Source: Bradyrhizobium sp. Rc3b
GTDB taxonomy: Bacteria; Pseudomonadota; Alphaproteobacteria; Rhizobiales; Xanthobacteraceae
Length of the DNA stretch: 64,000 nt
Assembly (NCBI RefSeq): GCF_900114915.1
Contig: NZ_FOUS01000008.1
Coordinates: 372,001 to 436,000 of the forward strand
Reading direction: 5' to 3'
Made by a program: the position numbers and the translations under genes. This document shows positions 1 through 8,502 of this stretch, piece by piece. Under the pieces are notes generated by a model that was given only the letters and a program-made list of their open reading frames with translations, did not search any database and had not been told where the DNA came from. Position 1 is the stretch's first letter, and the number at the start of each line of letters is the position of its first letter.

Positions 1-1
1 C

Positions 2-337
2 AACGAGCTGACCAAATCCGGGGTCGCGCCGCTGGTGATGGTGGATGCCAGTCACGCCAATTCGAGCAAGAAGCCCGAGAACCAGCCGCTGGTGGCGGCC
101 GACATCGCCGGCCAGATCTCAGGCGGCGAAGGCCGCATCATGGGCGTGATGATCGAGAGCAACCTCGTTGCCGGCCGCCAGGACGTCGTGCCGGGCAAGC
201 CGCTCACCTACGGCCAGAGCATCACCGACGGCTGCATCGATTGGCCGACTACGGCGACCGCGCTCGAGCAGCTCGCCGACGCGGTGGAAATCCGCCGCAA
301 CGCCCGGCGCGCCGGACTGCAGGAGCGCTCGGCCTAG
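2..337 (+). CDS. DAHP synthase (3-deoxy-7-phosphoheptulonate synthase), class I, 3' end
   Basis: The first step of the shikimate pathway condenses phosphoenolpyruvate and erythrose 4-phosphate. Only the last 111 codons are present; the gene enters from the left edge in frame 2. Visible family hallmarks are the DASHANSSK motif, then GRIMGVMIESNLVAG and the C-terminal GKPLTYGQSITDGCIDW segment, all typical of the AroF/G/H type. The allosteric N-terminal part lies outside the window, so the feedback specificity (Phe, Tyr or Trp) cannot be told. The reading frame is intact to its TAG stop. No gene symbol is assigned because the paralogue cannot be resolved. Confidence 0.93.
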   Translation, partial: NELTKSGVAPLVMVDASHANSSKKPENQPLVAADIAGQISGGEGRIMGVMIESNLVAGRQDVVPGKPLTYGQSITDGCIDWPTTATALEQLADAVEIRRNARRAGLQERSA

Positions 338-397
338 TTCAGAGCGCACGCGCGTTCGCTCTCCTCACTTCTCCCCCAACGGGGAGAGGTGAAAGGA

Positions 398-655
398 TCA
401 GCAGCCGCGGCAGATGCTCTTGATCTTCCGATCGAGCTCCGCATCTTCCTTGTTCGCGGGGGTGTTCGGATTGCTCAAATTCTTCTCGCTCGGCACGTCA
501 GCCGCGCGCGGCTGGCGGTGACCGACCGGTGCCGGCAACACCCCAGAGGTTCCGCCGCTGCCGCCGGATGTCGATCCCTTGGAACCGCCGGTCTGTGCTG
601 CCGCCGTGCCGCCAAGCAAGACCACGAGCGATGCTGCCACCATGATCTTCTTCAT
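398..655 (-). CDS. small secreted protein, Gly/Ser-rich, unknown function
   Basis: An 85-residue protein. The start at 655 is chosen because it opens a clean signal peptide (MKKIMVAASLVVLLGGTAAAQ, cut after AAA) with an AGAA-type ribosome site upstream; the longer frame to 862 would run into epmB. The mature part is a TGGSKGSTSGGSGGTSG low-complexity stretch followed by a polar region with two cysteines near the end (SICRGC). It lies 43 bp downstream of epmB on the same strand and could be its last cistron, but nothing ties it to EF-P modification. Function not recognised; the periplasmic location is inferred only from the signal peptide. Confidence 0.6.
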   Translation of the reverse strand: MKKIMVAASLVVLLGGTAAAQTGGSKGSTSGGSGGTSGVLPAPVGHRQPRAADVPSEKNLSNPNTPANKEDAELDRKIKSICRGC

Positions 656-698
656 TCTTGCTTCTCCGTTCTCGAACCGGCGCGCTCTCCAACACCGC

Positions 699-1793
699 TC
701 ACGTCTCGGGCGGATAGAGATGAACGTCGCCGCAATAGTCCACGATACGATAGCGCGTTTCGGCTTCCGCATCACCCGCATGGGGTGCGGTATTATGCGG
801 CGCCAGGACGTAGCTCGGCCCCACCGGGGATTTGCCGGCGCCCCCGGGAATGTCGATGACATAGTCCGGCTGACATAGCCCTGACACCCGCCCGCGCAAC
901 TGCCGCATCAACTCCTGCCCCTCCGCCAGCGTCGTGCGCAGATGCGCCGTGCCCGGCGCGAGGTCGCCGTGATGCAGATAATAGGGCTTGATCCGGCATT
1001 CGACGAAAGCTCGCATCAAATCCGACAGAGCGGCAATGTTGTCATTGACCCCGCGCAACAGCACGGACTGGCTCACCAGGGGAATTCCGGAATCGACGAG
1101 CCGCGCGCACGCGGCGCGCACCGGTCCCGTCAGTTCGCGCGCATGATTGGCATGCAGCGCCACCCAGGTGGCCGCGCCCTCGACCTTGAGCGCCGCAACC
1201 AACTCGTCGCTGATGCGCGCGGGATCGGCCACGGGCACGCGGGTGTGAAGGCGGATGATCTTGACGTGATCGATTGCCGCGAGTTCGGCCATGATCTCGC
1301 CCATCCGGCGCGGCGACAGCATCAGGGGATCGCCACCGGTCAGGATCACTTCCCAGATCTCGTGATGCGAACGGATGTAATCGATCGCCGCGCGATAGGC
1401 GCCGTCCGACAGCGCGCTGTCCTTGCCGGGGCCCACCATCTCGCGGCGGAAGCAGAAGCGGCAATAGACCGCGCAGACGTGAACGAGCTTGAACAGCACT
1501 CGATCGGGATAGCGATGCACGATCCCTGCGACCGGCGAGTGCGGATGATCGCCGATCGGATCGGCGTCCTCGCCCGGCTGCATCTCAAGCTCCGCGGCGC
1601 TCGGAACGAATTGCCGTGCGATGGGATCGTCGGGGTCGGATGTATCGATCAGTTCGACCAGCGCCGGCGTGATCGCCACAGCATAGCGTGCGGCAACGCG
1701 TTCGAGCGCCGGCAGCGCTGCTGCAGGCGCCAGACCTTCGGCGACGAGCTCAGCCGGCTCGCGCAAAGTGCGTGCAAGGTTCGTTTTCGTCAT
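699..1793 (-). CDS. epmB: EF-P beta-lysylation protein EpmB (lysine 2,3-aminomutase family, radical SAM)
   Basis: Converts (S)-alpha-lysine to (R)-beta-lysine, the group that EpmA attaches to elongation factor P. The 364-residue protein has the radical-SAM cysteine cluster CAVYCRFC at residues 107, 111 and 114, followed by RREM. The PLP-binding and substrate regions of the KamA family follow (EVILTGGDPLML, LHTRVPV, YYLHHGDLAPGT). The GAGKSPVGPSY stretch near the C-terminus is family-typical. Its ATG overlaps the stop of epmA by four bases (ATGA), indicating translational coupling. Together with efp next door, the context favours EpmB over a catabolic lysine aminomutase. Confidence 0.93.
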   Translation of the reverse strand: MTKTNLARTLREPAELVAEGLAPAAALPALERVAARYAVAITPALVELIDTSDPDDPIARQFVPSAAELEMQPGEDADPIGDHPHSPVAGIVHRYPDRVLFKLVHVCAVYCRFCFRREMVGPGKDSALSDGAYRAAIDYIRSHHEIWEVILTGGDPLMLSPRRMGEIMAELAAIDHVKIIRLHTRVPVADPARISDELVAALKVEGAATWVALHANHARELTGPVRAACARLVDSGIPLVSQSVLLRGVNDNIAALSDLMRAFVECRIKPYYLHHGDLAPGTAHLRTTLAEGQELMRQLRGRVSGLCQPDYVIDIPGGAGKSPVGPSYVLAPHNTAPHAGDAEAETRYRIVDYCGDVHLYPPET

Positions 1794-2854
1794 GTCTCAC
1801 TAGACGCTTCATTTGCAGGTGGCGTCCAAACTACTTGATCGATCCGCGATGCGCCGCTTGCCAGCATCACCAGCCGGTCGAGGCCGAGGGCGACGCCGCT
1901 GGCCTCCGGCATTGCCGCAACTGCGGCCAGAAAGTCCTCGTCGAGCGGATAGGCCTCGCCGTAGCGGCGCTGCTTCTCCGTCATCGATTCCGTGAAGCGT
2001 TTTCGCTGCTCCTCGGCATCGGTCAGTTCCCCAAAGCCGTTGGCGAGCTCGACGCCGCAGGCGTAGACCTCGAACCGCTCGGCAACCCTGGGATCGTCAG
2101 CCTTCACCCGTGCCAGCGCCGCCTCTGGAGATGGGTATTCGAACAAAATGGTCAAACGCCCCTGCCCCAGATGCGGCTCGATGTGCTCGACGAGCACCTT
2201 GCTGAAGATGTCGGACCAGGTGTCGTCCCCGGCCACACGGACCTTGCTACTCGCCGCCTCGGCCAGAGCGGCACGGTTACCCTCGCCGTCCCTGATTGTC
2301 GACAGCAGGTCGATGCCGGCGAACCGTTCGAAGGCGCCCGCTACGGTCAGCAGCTCGGGCTCGGCGAAGGGATCGGCGGTCCGCCCCCGGAACGAGAAGG
2401 TCCCGATGCCGGTCGCCTGCGCCGCACGGGCGATGACGACGACGCAATCGGCCATGATGGCGTCATAGGAGGCGCCTGCCCGATACCATTCCAGCATGGT
2501 GAATTCGGGCAGGTGCAGGTCGCCGCGCTCACGGTCCCGGAACACCCGGGCGAGCTCGAAAATCCGCGTCTCGCCCGCCGCCAGCAGCTTCTTGCAGGCG
2601 AATTCGGGCGAAGTCCGCAGATACCGGAGGGCTCGGCTGCCGTCCGGCCGCACGATCTCGGTCCGGGGGGCGTGCAGATGGGTCTCATTGCCCGGGGAGA
2701 CCTGGAGAACGGAGGTTTCGACCTCCACGAACCCCTGCTCGGCGAAAAAGCCCCGTAGAGACCCGGTAATGGCCCCCCTGGCCTGGAGGAATGGCCGACG
2801 GTCGAGATGCCGCCCGGGCGACCAGAACGGTGAGACGGGCTTGTCCCCAGCCAT
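1790..2854 (-). CDS. epmA: EF-P--lysine ligase EpmA (GenX/PoxA, truncated class II lysyl-tRNA synthetase)
   Basis: Attaches (R)-beta-lysine to the conserved lysine of EF-P. The 354-residue protein is a class II aminoacyl-tRNA synthetase catalytic core without the N-terminal anticodon-binding domain, which separates it from LysS (about 500 residues). Motif 2 is visible as ARVFRDRERGDLHLPEF and motif 3 as GVALGLDRLVML near residue 330. VSPGNETHLHAP in the N-terminal part is typical of the GenX family. The ATG at 2854 follows the natural start of homologues. It is divergent from efp (162 bp apart) and its stop overlaps the epmB start, so the modification enzymes form one operon beside their target. 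Confidence 0.94.
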   Translation of the reverse strand: MAGDKPVSPFWSPGRHLDRRPFLQARGAITGSLRGFFAEQGFVEVETSVLQVSPGNETHLHAPRTEIVRPDGSRALRYLRTSPEFACKKLLAAGETRIFELARVFRDRERGDLHLPEFTMLEWYRAGASYDAIMADCVVVIARAAQATGIGTFSFRGRTADPFAEPELLTVAGAFERFAGIDLLSTIRDGEGNRAALAEAASSKVRVAGDDTWSDIFSKVLVEHIEPHLGQGRLTILFEYPSPEAALARVKADDPRVAERFEVYACGVELANGFGELTDAEEQRKRFTESMTEKQRRYGEAYPLDEDFLAAVAAMPEASGVALGLDRLVMLASGASRIDQVVWTPPANEASSET

Positions 2855-3016
2855 TACCTGACCGCCCCACAGCCGAGCAAAATGCTGGCATCTAACGGCA
2901 AAATCAGTATGTTGCGGCCCGAAACGGGCGCCGAGGTCCGATTTGAGGCCCCAAGTCCCCCATCGAATTGATCACGTCCTGGCCGGTGCCGGGCCAAGCA
3001 AGCAGGAAATACAGCT

Positions 3017-3583
3017 TTGAGAGTCATCGCCAGTTCTATTCGCAAAGGCAACGTGATCGAGCAAGACGGCAAGCTCTATGTCGTCGTCAGCGCCGAAAAC
3101 ATCCACCCCGGCAAGGGCACCCCGGTCAGCCAGATCGAGATGCGCCGAATCTCGGACGGGGTAAAGATCTCCGAGCGCTACAAGACCACCGACCAGGTCG
3201 AAAAGGCCACCATCGAGGAGCGCAACTACACCTTCCTGTATGAAGATGGCGACGGCTTCCACTTCATGAACCCGGAGACCTACGACCAGGTCCAGGTCTC
3301 CAAGGACGTCGTCGGCGACGCGGCCTCGTATCTTCAACCGGACATGACCGTCAAGCTGTCGACCCACGACGTCAACGTGGTCTCGCTCGCGCTGCCCCAG
3401 CGCGTGACGCTGGAAGTGGTCGAGACCGAGCCGGTGACCAAGGGCCAGACGGCCTCGTCCTCCTACAAGCCGGCGGTGCTTTCCAACGGCGTGCGCACCA
3501 CCGTGCCGCCGCACATCGCAGTCGGCACCCGCATCGTCGTCATGACGGAGGACGGCTCCTACTCAGAACGCGCCAAGGACTGA
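3017..3583 (+). CDS. efp: elongation factor P
   Basis: Translation factor that enters the ribosomal E site and relieves stalling at consecutive prolines. The 188-residue protein shows the three beta-barrel domains of EF-P. Lys33 in the loop IHPGKGTP is the expected beta-lysylation site, matching the epmA/epmB genes next to it. The start is a TTG at 3017, preceded by AGGAAA about 9 bases upstream; no in-frame ATG upstream fits the family length, and the N-terminus [12 protein letters not shown] matches rhizobial EF-P. The C-terminal [20 protein letters not shown] is complete. Use of TTG may keep expression moderate, though that is inference. Confidence 0.96.
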   Translation: MRVIASSIRKGNVIEQDGKLYVVVSAENIHPGKGTPVSQIEMRRISDGVKISERYKTTDQVEKATIEERNYTFLYEDGDGFHFMNPETYDQVQVSKDVVGDAASYLQPDMTVKLSTHDVNVVSLALPQRVTLEVVETEPVTKGQTASSSYKPAVLSNGVRTTVPPHIAVGTRIVVMTEDGSYSERAKD

Positions 3584-3628
3584 CGGGGAACAGAGCAATC
3601 GCAGCAGGTGCCGCCGGGGGGCGAGACA

Positions 3629-5230
3629 GTGGTTGGGAAGGGTTTCCGCTTCGTCTCGCTTCTTTTGGCGTCGCTTTCGCTCCTCATTGCCACTCCGCTC
3701 GCTGCGGATGAATTCCGCAGCCCCTCGCTCACGGCCCTGCGCGTCGACTGGCGCGCAGCGCTCGACCAGCTCCGCACCGAGATCAACAGCCGCCCCCGGG
3801 TCGCGGACGATTTCATCTTCGCCCCTCGCCGTTCGGTGCCGCGCTACGATCCCCGCGCGATGCCCGCATTGGTGCAGCTCAACGCGGTATCCTCGCGATT
3901 CTTCACCGGCATCACCCGCAGTCCCGTGCCGGTGCTGCTGCCGTTCGACGCCGCCGCTTACCTCGAGGCGCAGCGCAGCGGCGCGACGGCGACGCTCGCG
4001 CTGTCGCGCTATCAGGCGGACTTCAATCCCGTCGACATGTTCGATGCCGGCCCCGCCGGTTACAGCGCGACCTTCTCGCTCGAGCCCGGCGCCGGCGACG
4101 GCATGCCGGGCCGGGTGTTCACAAGGCCGGTCGAAGTGCAGATCACGGGATCGGCGCTGGTCTACGACATCGCCGATCCCACCGGCGGCAAGGGCGAGCA
4201 GATCAAACCGCTCATAGCGCTCTATCCGGACCTGCGCAGGTTTATCCGGGAAGGCTATGTACGCTACGCTTTTACCCGTTTCGGCGTCGCCTATGTGGTG
4301 TCGATCCAGTGCCTCGACAGCGTCGCCAAGCCGCGGCGGCTGGCCTGCAAGGAAGCCTATCCGGTCGCCGAGCGCTTCCTGAAGGCCCTGCGCGTCGCCG
4401 GCGGCCAGCGCTTGCGACCATTGACGGACATCGCCTCCAACATCCTCGATCGCCCGACGGGCCGTTCACCGGATTTCAGCTACCGGCCGAGCGGCGATAT
4501 CATCCCGAACACCGGCTACCGCAAGCAGGGCGGCCATCCCGACGCAATGGCCTATGCACAGATCCGCTTTCCGCTCGAAAAGGCTCCCGCCTTCGTCCGC
4601 TCGCAATCCTATGCCAAGCGGGACAGGACGGAGAGCACGACCGCCTATCCCTGGCGCGACAATTTCTGCGAGTCCCGCAGTTTCGAGGTTTGGCAATGCG
4701 CGGGCGGTTACGGCCACCAGGGCGAGGACATCCGCGCCGCCGACTGCCCACCGCCCGGCGAGGGCCGCGAGCCCTGCGATCCCAAGCAGCGCGGTGTCGT
4801 CGCGGTGCGCGATGCCATCGTGATCCGCGCGTCCAGGGACCAGGCCGCGACGCTTCAAGTCAACAGCCGCACCGAGCACATCCGCTTCCGCTACATGCAC
4901 ATGAATCCGCACGCAATGAACGCCGATGGCGTGCTCAATGGCCGCATCGTCACCGAAGGCGAGAAGATCGGCGTGATCTCGAATTATCTCGACCATCCCG
5001 CCGGTACCTCGATGCATCTGCATTTCGACGTGCAGGTGTTCACACGCGACGGCTGGATCTGGGTCAGCCCCTACGTCACCCTGGTCTCCGCCTACGAACG
5101 CCTGATCCACGCCCGCGGCCGCGAGGTCGGCCCGGAGATCGCCGTCACGTCGCAGCCGGTCGCCCATGCACTGCCGGACGACGTCATCAAGCCGGATCTG
5201 CGCGAGGGATCGAGCGGCGAGGAGAATTGA
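3629..5230 (+). CDS. M23-family (LytM-like) metallopeptidase domain protein, secreted
   Basis: About 533 residues. A signal peptide (GFRFVSLLLASLSLLIATPLAA) is followed by a long region of unknown fold, then a C-terminal LytM-like domain. The zinc-site motifs are HQGED (HxxxD, near residue 363) and HLHFD (HxH, near 463), as in peptidoglycan endopeptidases of family M23. Between them lies an unusually long segment including CPPPGEGREPCDPKQRG, so the active site may be modified. The GTG at 3629 follows a GGGGCGAG ribosome site and begins just before the signal peptide; GTG codons at 3608 or 3632 are alternatives. It lies 45 bp after efp and may be co-transcribed. Cell-wall hydrolysis is inferred from the motifs. 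Confidence 0.75.
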   Translation: MVGKGFRFVSLLLASLSLLIATPLAADEFRSPSLTALRVDWRAALDQLRTEINSRPRVADDFIFAPRRSVPRYDPRAMPALVQLNAVSSRFFTGITRSPVPVLLPFDAAAYLEAQRSGATATLALSRYQADFNPVDMFDAGPAGYSATFSLEPGAGDGMPGRVFTRPVEVQITGSALVYDIADPTGGKGEQIKPLIALYPDLRRFIREGYVRYAFTRFGVAYVVSIQCLDSVAKPRRLACKEAYPVAERFLKALRVAGGQRLRPLTDIASNILDRPTGRSPDFSYRPSGDIIPNTGYRKQGGHPDAMAYAQIRFPLEKAPAFVRSQSYAKRDRTESTTAYPWRDNFCESRSFEVWQCAGGYGHQGEDIRAADCPPPGEGREPCDPKQRGVVAVRDAIVIRASRDQAATLQVNSRTEHIRFRYMHMNPHAMNADGVLNGRIVTEGEKIGVISNYLDHPAGTSMHLHFDVQVFTRDGWIWVSPYVTLVSAYERLIHARGREVGPEIAVTSQPVAHALPDDVIKPDLREGSSGEEN

Positions 5231-5314
5231 CGGCTTGCTCGCTCCAACGAAGGGCGGTGCAAGAGCTTGTTGTCGCGCGCACCGCCGGCTCAAACAAAAA
5301 CAGGGATCGGGGTG

Positions 5315-6307
5315 ATGAGTGTCGGACTGATCGGTCTTCTCGACGATATCGCGGCGATTGCAAAGGTGGCAGCGGCCTCGCTCGACGATGTGGCGAGCCA
5401 GGCTGCCAAAGCAGGCGCAAAGGCGGCTGGCGTGGTCATCGACGACGCGGCCGTCACGCCGAACTACGTCATCGGTTTTGCCTCGAAGCGCGAACTGCCG
5501 ATCGTCGGCAAGATTGCAGTCGGATCGCTGCGCAACAAATTGCTGATTTTGCTTCCCGCTGCCCTGCTGCTTGGTTATTTCCTTCCCGCCGCGGTGACGC
5601 CGCTGCTCATGCTGGGCGGAGCCTTTCTCTGCTACGAGGGTACCGAGAAGGTGCTCGAAGCCGTAATGCCGCATCATGCGCACCACCATGAAGCCCAGCT
5701 CGAGCCGATCGCGCTGAATGCCCGGTCGGTCGAGGACGAGAAGGTCGCGAGCGCCATCAAGACGGATTTCATCCTGTCGGCGGAGATCATGGCGATCACG
5801 CTGGCGGCCCTTCCGGCAGGCAGCATCTGGACGCAGGCATTGGTGCTGGCGCTGGTCGGCTTCGGTATCACGGTCGGGGTCTACGGCGTGGTGGCCCTGA
5901 TCGTGAAGGCTGACGATGCCGGCGTGGCCCTTGCGGGCTACGACGGCGCCTCAGTCATTGGCACCGCGATCCGCTCGCTTGGACGCGCGCTGGTCCGCGG
6001 TATGCCCACGTTCCTGACGGTGCTGAGCACCATCGGCACTGCCGCCATGATCTGGGTTGGCGGCGGCATCATCCTGCACGGCATCGAAAAATACGGCCCG
6101 CCCGTGGTCGGCCGCACGGTCCATGCCGCAACCGAGGCGGCCGCACACGCCCTTCCATCCATTGCCGGCATCATCGAATGGTCGGTCGAGGCAGCCATCT
6201 CAGGCGTGCTTGGACTGCTTGTCGGCGCGGTTGCGATTCCGGCAGTCCAATACGGTCTCTCGCCGGCATGGAAACGGCTAAGGCGATCGCGGGATCGCGC
6301 CTCCTAG
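5315..6307 (+). CDS. DUF808 family inner-membrane protein
   Basis: A 330-residue multi-pass membrane protein of the DUF808 (YedI) family, function unknown. Visible features are an N-terminal SVGLIGLLDDIAAIAKVAAASLDD segment, the Ala-rich helix, then several hydrophobic spans (for example LLILLPAALLLGYFLPAAVTPLLM and the C-terminal AISGVLGLLVGAVAIPAV). A His-rich loop PHHAHHHE sits between the early spans. The ATG at 5315 is chosen because AGGGA lies about 9 bases upstream and the family begins at this point; the frame opens earlier at 5267 without support. It stands alone between the M23 protein and a convergent cupin gene. No partner or substrate can be inferred. Confidence 0.85.
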   Translation: MSVGLIGLLDDIAAIAKVAAASLDDVASQAAKAGAKAAGVVIDDAAVTPNYVIGFASKRELPIVGKIAVGSLRNKLLILLPAALLLGYFLPAAVTPLLMLGGAFLCYEGTEKVLEAVMPHHAHHHEAQLEPIALNARSVEDEKVASAIKTDFILSAEIMAITLAALPAGSIWTQALVLALVGFGITVGVYGVVALIVKADDAGVALAGYDGASVIGTAIRSLGRALVRGMPTFLTVLSTIGTAAMIWVGGGIILHGIEKYGPPVVGRTVHAATEAAAHALPSIAGIIEWSVEAAISGVLGLLVGAVAIPAVQYGLSPAWKRLRRSRDRAS

Positions 6308-6314
6308 CCGTGCT

Positions 6315-6821
6315 CTACTCCAAGAACGTTGTGAGCTGCGCGCCCTCGTCCGCCACGAACACCGCGATCAATTCCGCAGGCTCCGTCAGGCTGGCATTGG
6401 CCGAGACCAGATGCGTCGAGCCCGGCGGCTCGAAGAAGGACTGGCCGACGCCAAACGTCGCGACAGGACCGCCGCCAAGCTGGGAGCGGATCTCGCCCTT
6501 GGTGATGTAGGCGGTCACGGATCCTGCGTGACGATGCGGGCGCGAGAATCCGCCCGGACCATAGGTGACGCGCACGATGGTGACGCGCTTGCCCGGCACG
6601 TTCGGCAATGCGTAGGAGCCGATCGGTTCGACCTCGTCGAGCGGCGAGCTCTCCGCCGCGCTGGCGCAGAGCGGCGCCAGCGCGCCGGAGACGGCATCCA
6701 TCGTCACCGGCAGCGCCTTGCCGATCGCCAGCGCACAGGCCAGCCCTGCGACGACGGCGAGCGCGGTCGAACGTGACGGTGCCGGACGCTGTACGGCAGA
6801 TAAGCTCATTGCTGTCATCAT
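6315..6821 (-). CDS. cupin-domain protein with N-terminal membrane anchor or signal
   Basis: A 168-residue protein with an N-terminal hydrophobic stretch (ALAVVAGLACALAIGKALP) and one cupin barrel. Likely metal ligands are in PHRHAGS and the later STHLVSAN; YGPGGFSRPH is the first cupin motif. It shares the phrase ALPNVPGK and the overall arrangement with the second cupin at 16379-16795, so the two are paralogues. The gene starts 17 bp after the AhpD-like gene and is probably co-transcribed with it. The ligand or substrate is unknown. The frame has two candidate ATGs at 6821 and 6818; the upstream one is used. Confidence 0.8.
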   Translation of the reverse strand: MMTAMSLSAVQRPAPSRSTALAVVAGLACALAIGKALPVTMDAVSGALAPLCASAAESSPLDEVEPIGSYALPNVPGKRVTIVRVTYGPGGFSRPHRHAGSVTAYITKGEIRSQLGGGPVATFGVGQSFFEPPGSTHLVSANASLTEPAELIAVFVADEGAQLTTFLE

Positions 6822-6838
6822 GACCTCCCTCGTGCCGA

Positions 6839-7318
6839 TCAGGATGCCGCAGCATTCGCGGCCACCGGCCGCGGCGCAGGCGTCCAGCGAAACGCAGCCC
6901 CAAAGCGATTCCAGACATTGATCGAGGCGACCGCCGAGGTCAGGTACATCAGTTCGGTCTCGGAGAACTCCCGGGCCGCTTCGGCATAGACGTCCTCGCT
7001 GACGCCGTCGGGCAGGACGGTCAGAGCCTCAGCCCAGGCCAGCGCGGCACGCTCACGCGGCGAAAAGATCGGCGCCTCGCGCCAGACCGCGACCAAATGG
7101 AGCTTGTCGACGGGAACGCCGATCCGCTCCGACAGCAGGACATGATGCTGCACGCAGAAGGCGCAGCCGTTGATCTGCGAGGCGCGCAACTTGACGAGCT
7201 CGAGAAGCTGCTTGTCGAGGCCGGCCTTGGCCGCAAGCTGACCCAGCGCCAGCACCAGATCATAAGCGTCGGGCGCGATCTTCTTGAAATCCTCGTATTC
7301 GCTACGGGCATGTGACAT
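6839..7318 (-). CDS. carboxymuconolactone decarboxylase family (AhpD-like) protein
   Basis: A 159-residue all-helical AhpD-like protein. The redox motif CAFC with a following histidine (Cys52, Cys55, His59 in NGCAFCVQHH) matches the alkylhydroperoxidase D core, so a thiol peroxidase or antioxidant role is likely. The proton-relay region EVxKLRAS appears as ELVKLRASQIN. It is the first gene of a two-gene operon with the cupin and is divergent from a MarR-type regulator 54 bp away. That layout is typical of oxidant-inducible detoxification units. The substrate cannot be told; some members act on lactones, but those usually lack the CxxC seen here. Confidence 0.87.
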   Translation of the reverse strand: MSHARSEYEDFKKIAPDAYDLVLALGQLAAKAGLDKQLLELVKLRASQINGCAFCVQHHVLLSERIGVPVDKLHLVAVWREAPIFSPRERAALAWAEALTVLPDGVSEDVYAEAAREFSETELMYLTSAVASINVWNRFGAAFRWTPAPRPVAANAAAS

Positions 7319-7333
7319 TGCGGTTCACCTCGT

Positions 7334-7363
7334 CTTATTATAAGTGTGCTTACATCTTATAAG
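7334..7363. promoter_or_regulatory. probable MarR operator region (two palindromes)
   Basis: The 54-bp gap between the AhpD-like and MarR genes holds CTTATTATAAG (7334-7344, symmetric around its central base) and CTTATAAG (7356-7363), centres about 20 bp apart. Such AT-rich palindromes between divergent genes are where MarR proteins usually bind. Binding by this regulator is inference. Confidence 0.5.
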
Positions 7364-7372
7364 AGCTCTGAC

Positions 7373-7900
7373 ATGTCACGCAAGACCGATGCCGTCACCA
7401 GATCGAAAACCCGCCCGGTGCCCGAACCTGCCGGCGACGCAGCGGTGCGTATTCCCGCTCCCGGCGAGGGCAAGCGTGGCGAGCAGGGCTATCTCGGTTA
7501 TCTGCTGCGCCAGGCTCACGCCGCAGTCCGTCTGACGACCGAGCGGACGCTCGCCGATCTCGGTGTAACCTCGCCGCAATTCGCGGTGCTGACGATGCTG
7601 AATGCCTATCCGGGACTATCAGGCGCCGATGTCGCCCGCCTCACCTTCCTCACGCCGCAAACGGTCGGGGTCATCATCCGCAATCTCGAACGCGACGGCG
7701 CGATTCTGATGACGCCTCATCCCGTCCATGGCCGCATCAAGCAATGGACACTGACCAAGCGCGGAACGACGTTGTTGAAGGCGTGCCGGGAACGGGTGAT
7801 GGCGCTGGAGAAGCGTCTGGCTGGCGGCCTCGATGCCAAGGCCGAAGCGAGCATTCGGCGATGGCTCGCCAACGTCGCGACCGAGCTGCAGGGGGACTAG
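7373..7900 (+). CDS. MarR family transcriptional regulator
   Basis: A 175-residue winged-helix regulator. The HTH lies in LTMLNAYPGLSGADVARLTFLTPQTVGVIIRNLERDG, and the wing carries HGRIKQWTLTKRG, all standard MarR layout (normal length about 150, here with a 35-residue N-terminal tail rich in basic residues and Pro). ATG 7373 is preferred over the GTG at 7346, which would place the start inside the palindromic operator region. Divergent from the AhpD-like/cupin operon, it likely represses both itself and that operon. No cysteine is evident in the sensing positions used by OhrR, so the signal is not predicted. Confidence 0.88.
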   Translation: MSRKTDAVTRSKTRPVPEPAGDAAVRIPAPGEGKRGEQGYLGYLLRQAHAAVRLTTERTLADLGVTSPQFAVLTMLNAYPGLSGADVARLTFLTPQTVGVIIRNLERDGAILMTPHPVHGRIKQWTLTKRGTTLLKACRERVMALEKRLAGGLDAKAEASIRRWLANVATELQGD

Positions 7901-7907
7901 GCGAGGC

Positions 7908-8093
7908 CTAGTCGCCGCCTCCCCCCTCGCCGCCGTCACAGCCGGCGGCATCCCAGAAATCGCCACCCGCACCGCCGTCGCCGCCCTGAATACCGCGGCC
8001 AAAGTTCTCGGCGATGATCATCAGAACGACGACGAAGAGCCCGGCACCGAAGGGCCAGGGATTGGCACGGATGATGTCGAACAGCTCCCGCAT
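7908..8093 (-). CDS. small single-span membrane protein with Gly/Asp-rich tail
   Basis: A 61-residue protein. Residues 14-29 (PFGAGLFVVVLMIIAE) form one membrane helix; the C-terminal half is rich in Gly, Ala and Asp with a single cysteine (FWDAAGCDGGEGGGGD). It is convergent with the MarR gene (7 bp between stops). I do not recognise a family. The composition of a helix plus a Gly-rich tail recurs in rhizobial hypothetical proteins. Coding status is moderately supported by the proper start and the clean hydrophobic span. Confidence 0.5.
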   Translation of the reverse strand: MRELFDIIRANPWPFGAGLFVVVLMIIAENFGRGIQGGDGGAGGDFWDAAGCDGGEGGGGD

Positions 8094-8176
8094 GCCGCAT
8101 CTTACGCAGACGGAAGCGAACCGACCGTAAAACGACAGGCCTAAAAGTCAGGGATATCGGGAAGCGCGGGAGCCGA

Positions 8177-8428
8177 CTACCCGTCTTTCAACAGTTTCTT
8201 AACCTCACCGTCGACCCAGGTCTCGTCCGCCGCGATCACCCGTACGCGGCTGTTGTCGGCAGCATTCACCAGCACATGCGAGCTCACCCGGTCGGCGCTT
8301 TGCTCGAGGTGCAAATCGGTCTCGGGCTTCCAACTCAACGTGGTTGCGAGATCGCCGGGAAAGATCTGCCATTGCGATCCGTCGTCGAGTTCGACGACAT
8401 GGCTTTCCGCATGCGTGTGTATCTTCAT
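8177..8428 (-). CDS. hypothetical protein, 83 aa
   Basis: A short soluble protein, predicted beta-rich (SHVVELDDGSQWQIFPGD, SRVRVIAADETWVDGEV), with no cysteine. The ATG at 8428 (KIHTHAESHV) is preferred to the one at 8461, which adds eleven residues unlike the rest. Its neighbour 8503-8766 lies upstream on the same strand with a 74-bp gap. Alternating hydrophobic residues suggest a small beta barrel, but no family is recognised. Confidence 0.55.
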   Translation of the reverse strand: MKIHTHAESHVVELDDGSQWQIFPGDLATTLSWKPETDLHLEQSADRVSSHVLVNAADNSRVRVIAADETWVDGEVKKLLKDG

Positions 8429-8502
8429 TCCCACCCCGAATGTTCGATGAACGGATTGCATGCGAAAGGCGGGCCCCGACGCTCCGCCGGGGCCCTGCTC
8501 CG

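Noticed and set aside
942-1838. Plus-strand frame opposite epmB
   Set aside because: The minus-strand frame has all EpmB motifs; this one has none.
4309-5691. Plus-strand frame overlapping the M23 and DUF808 genes
   Set aside because: It is in a different frame from both genes, Arg-rich and without domains.
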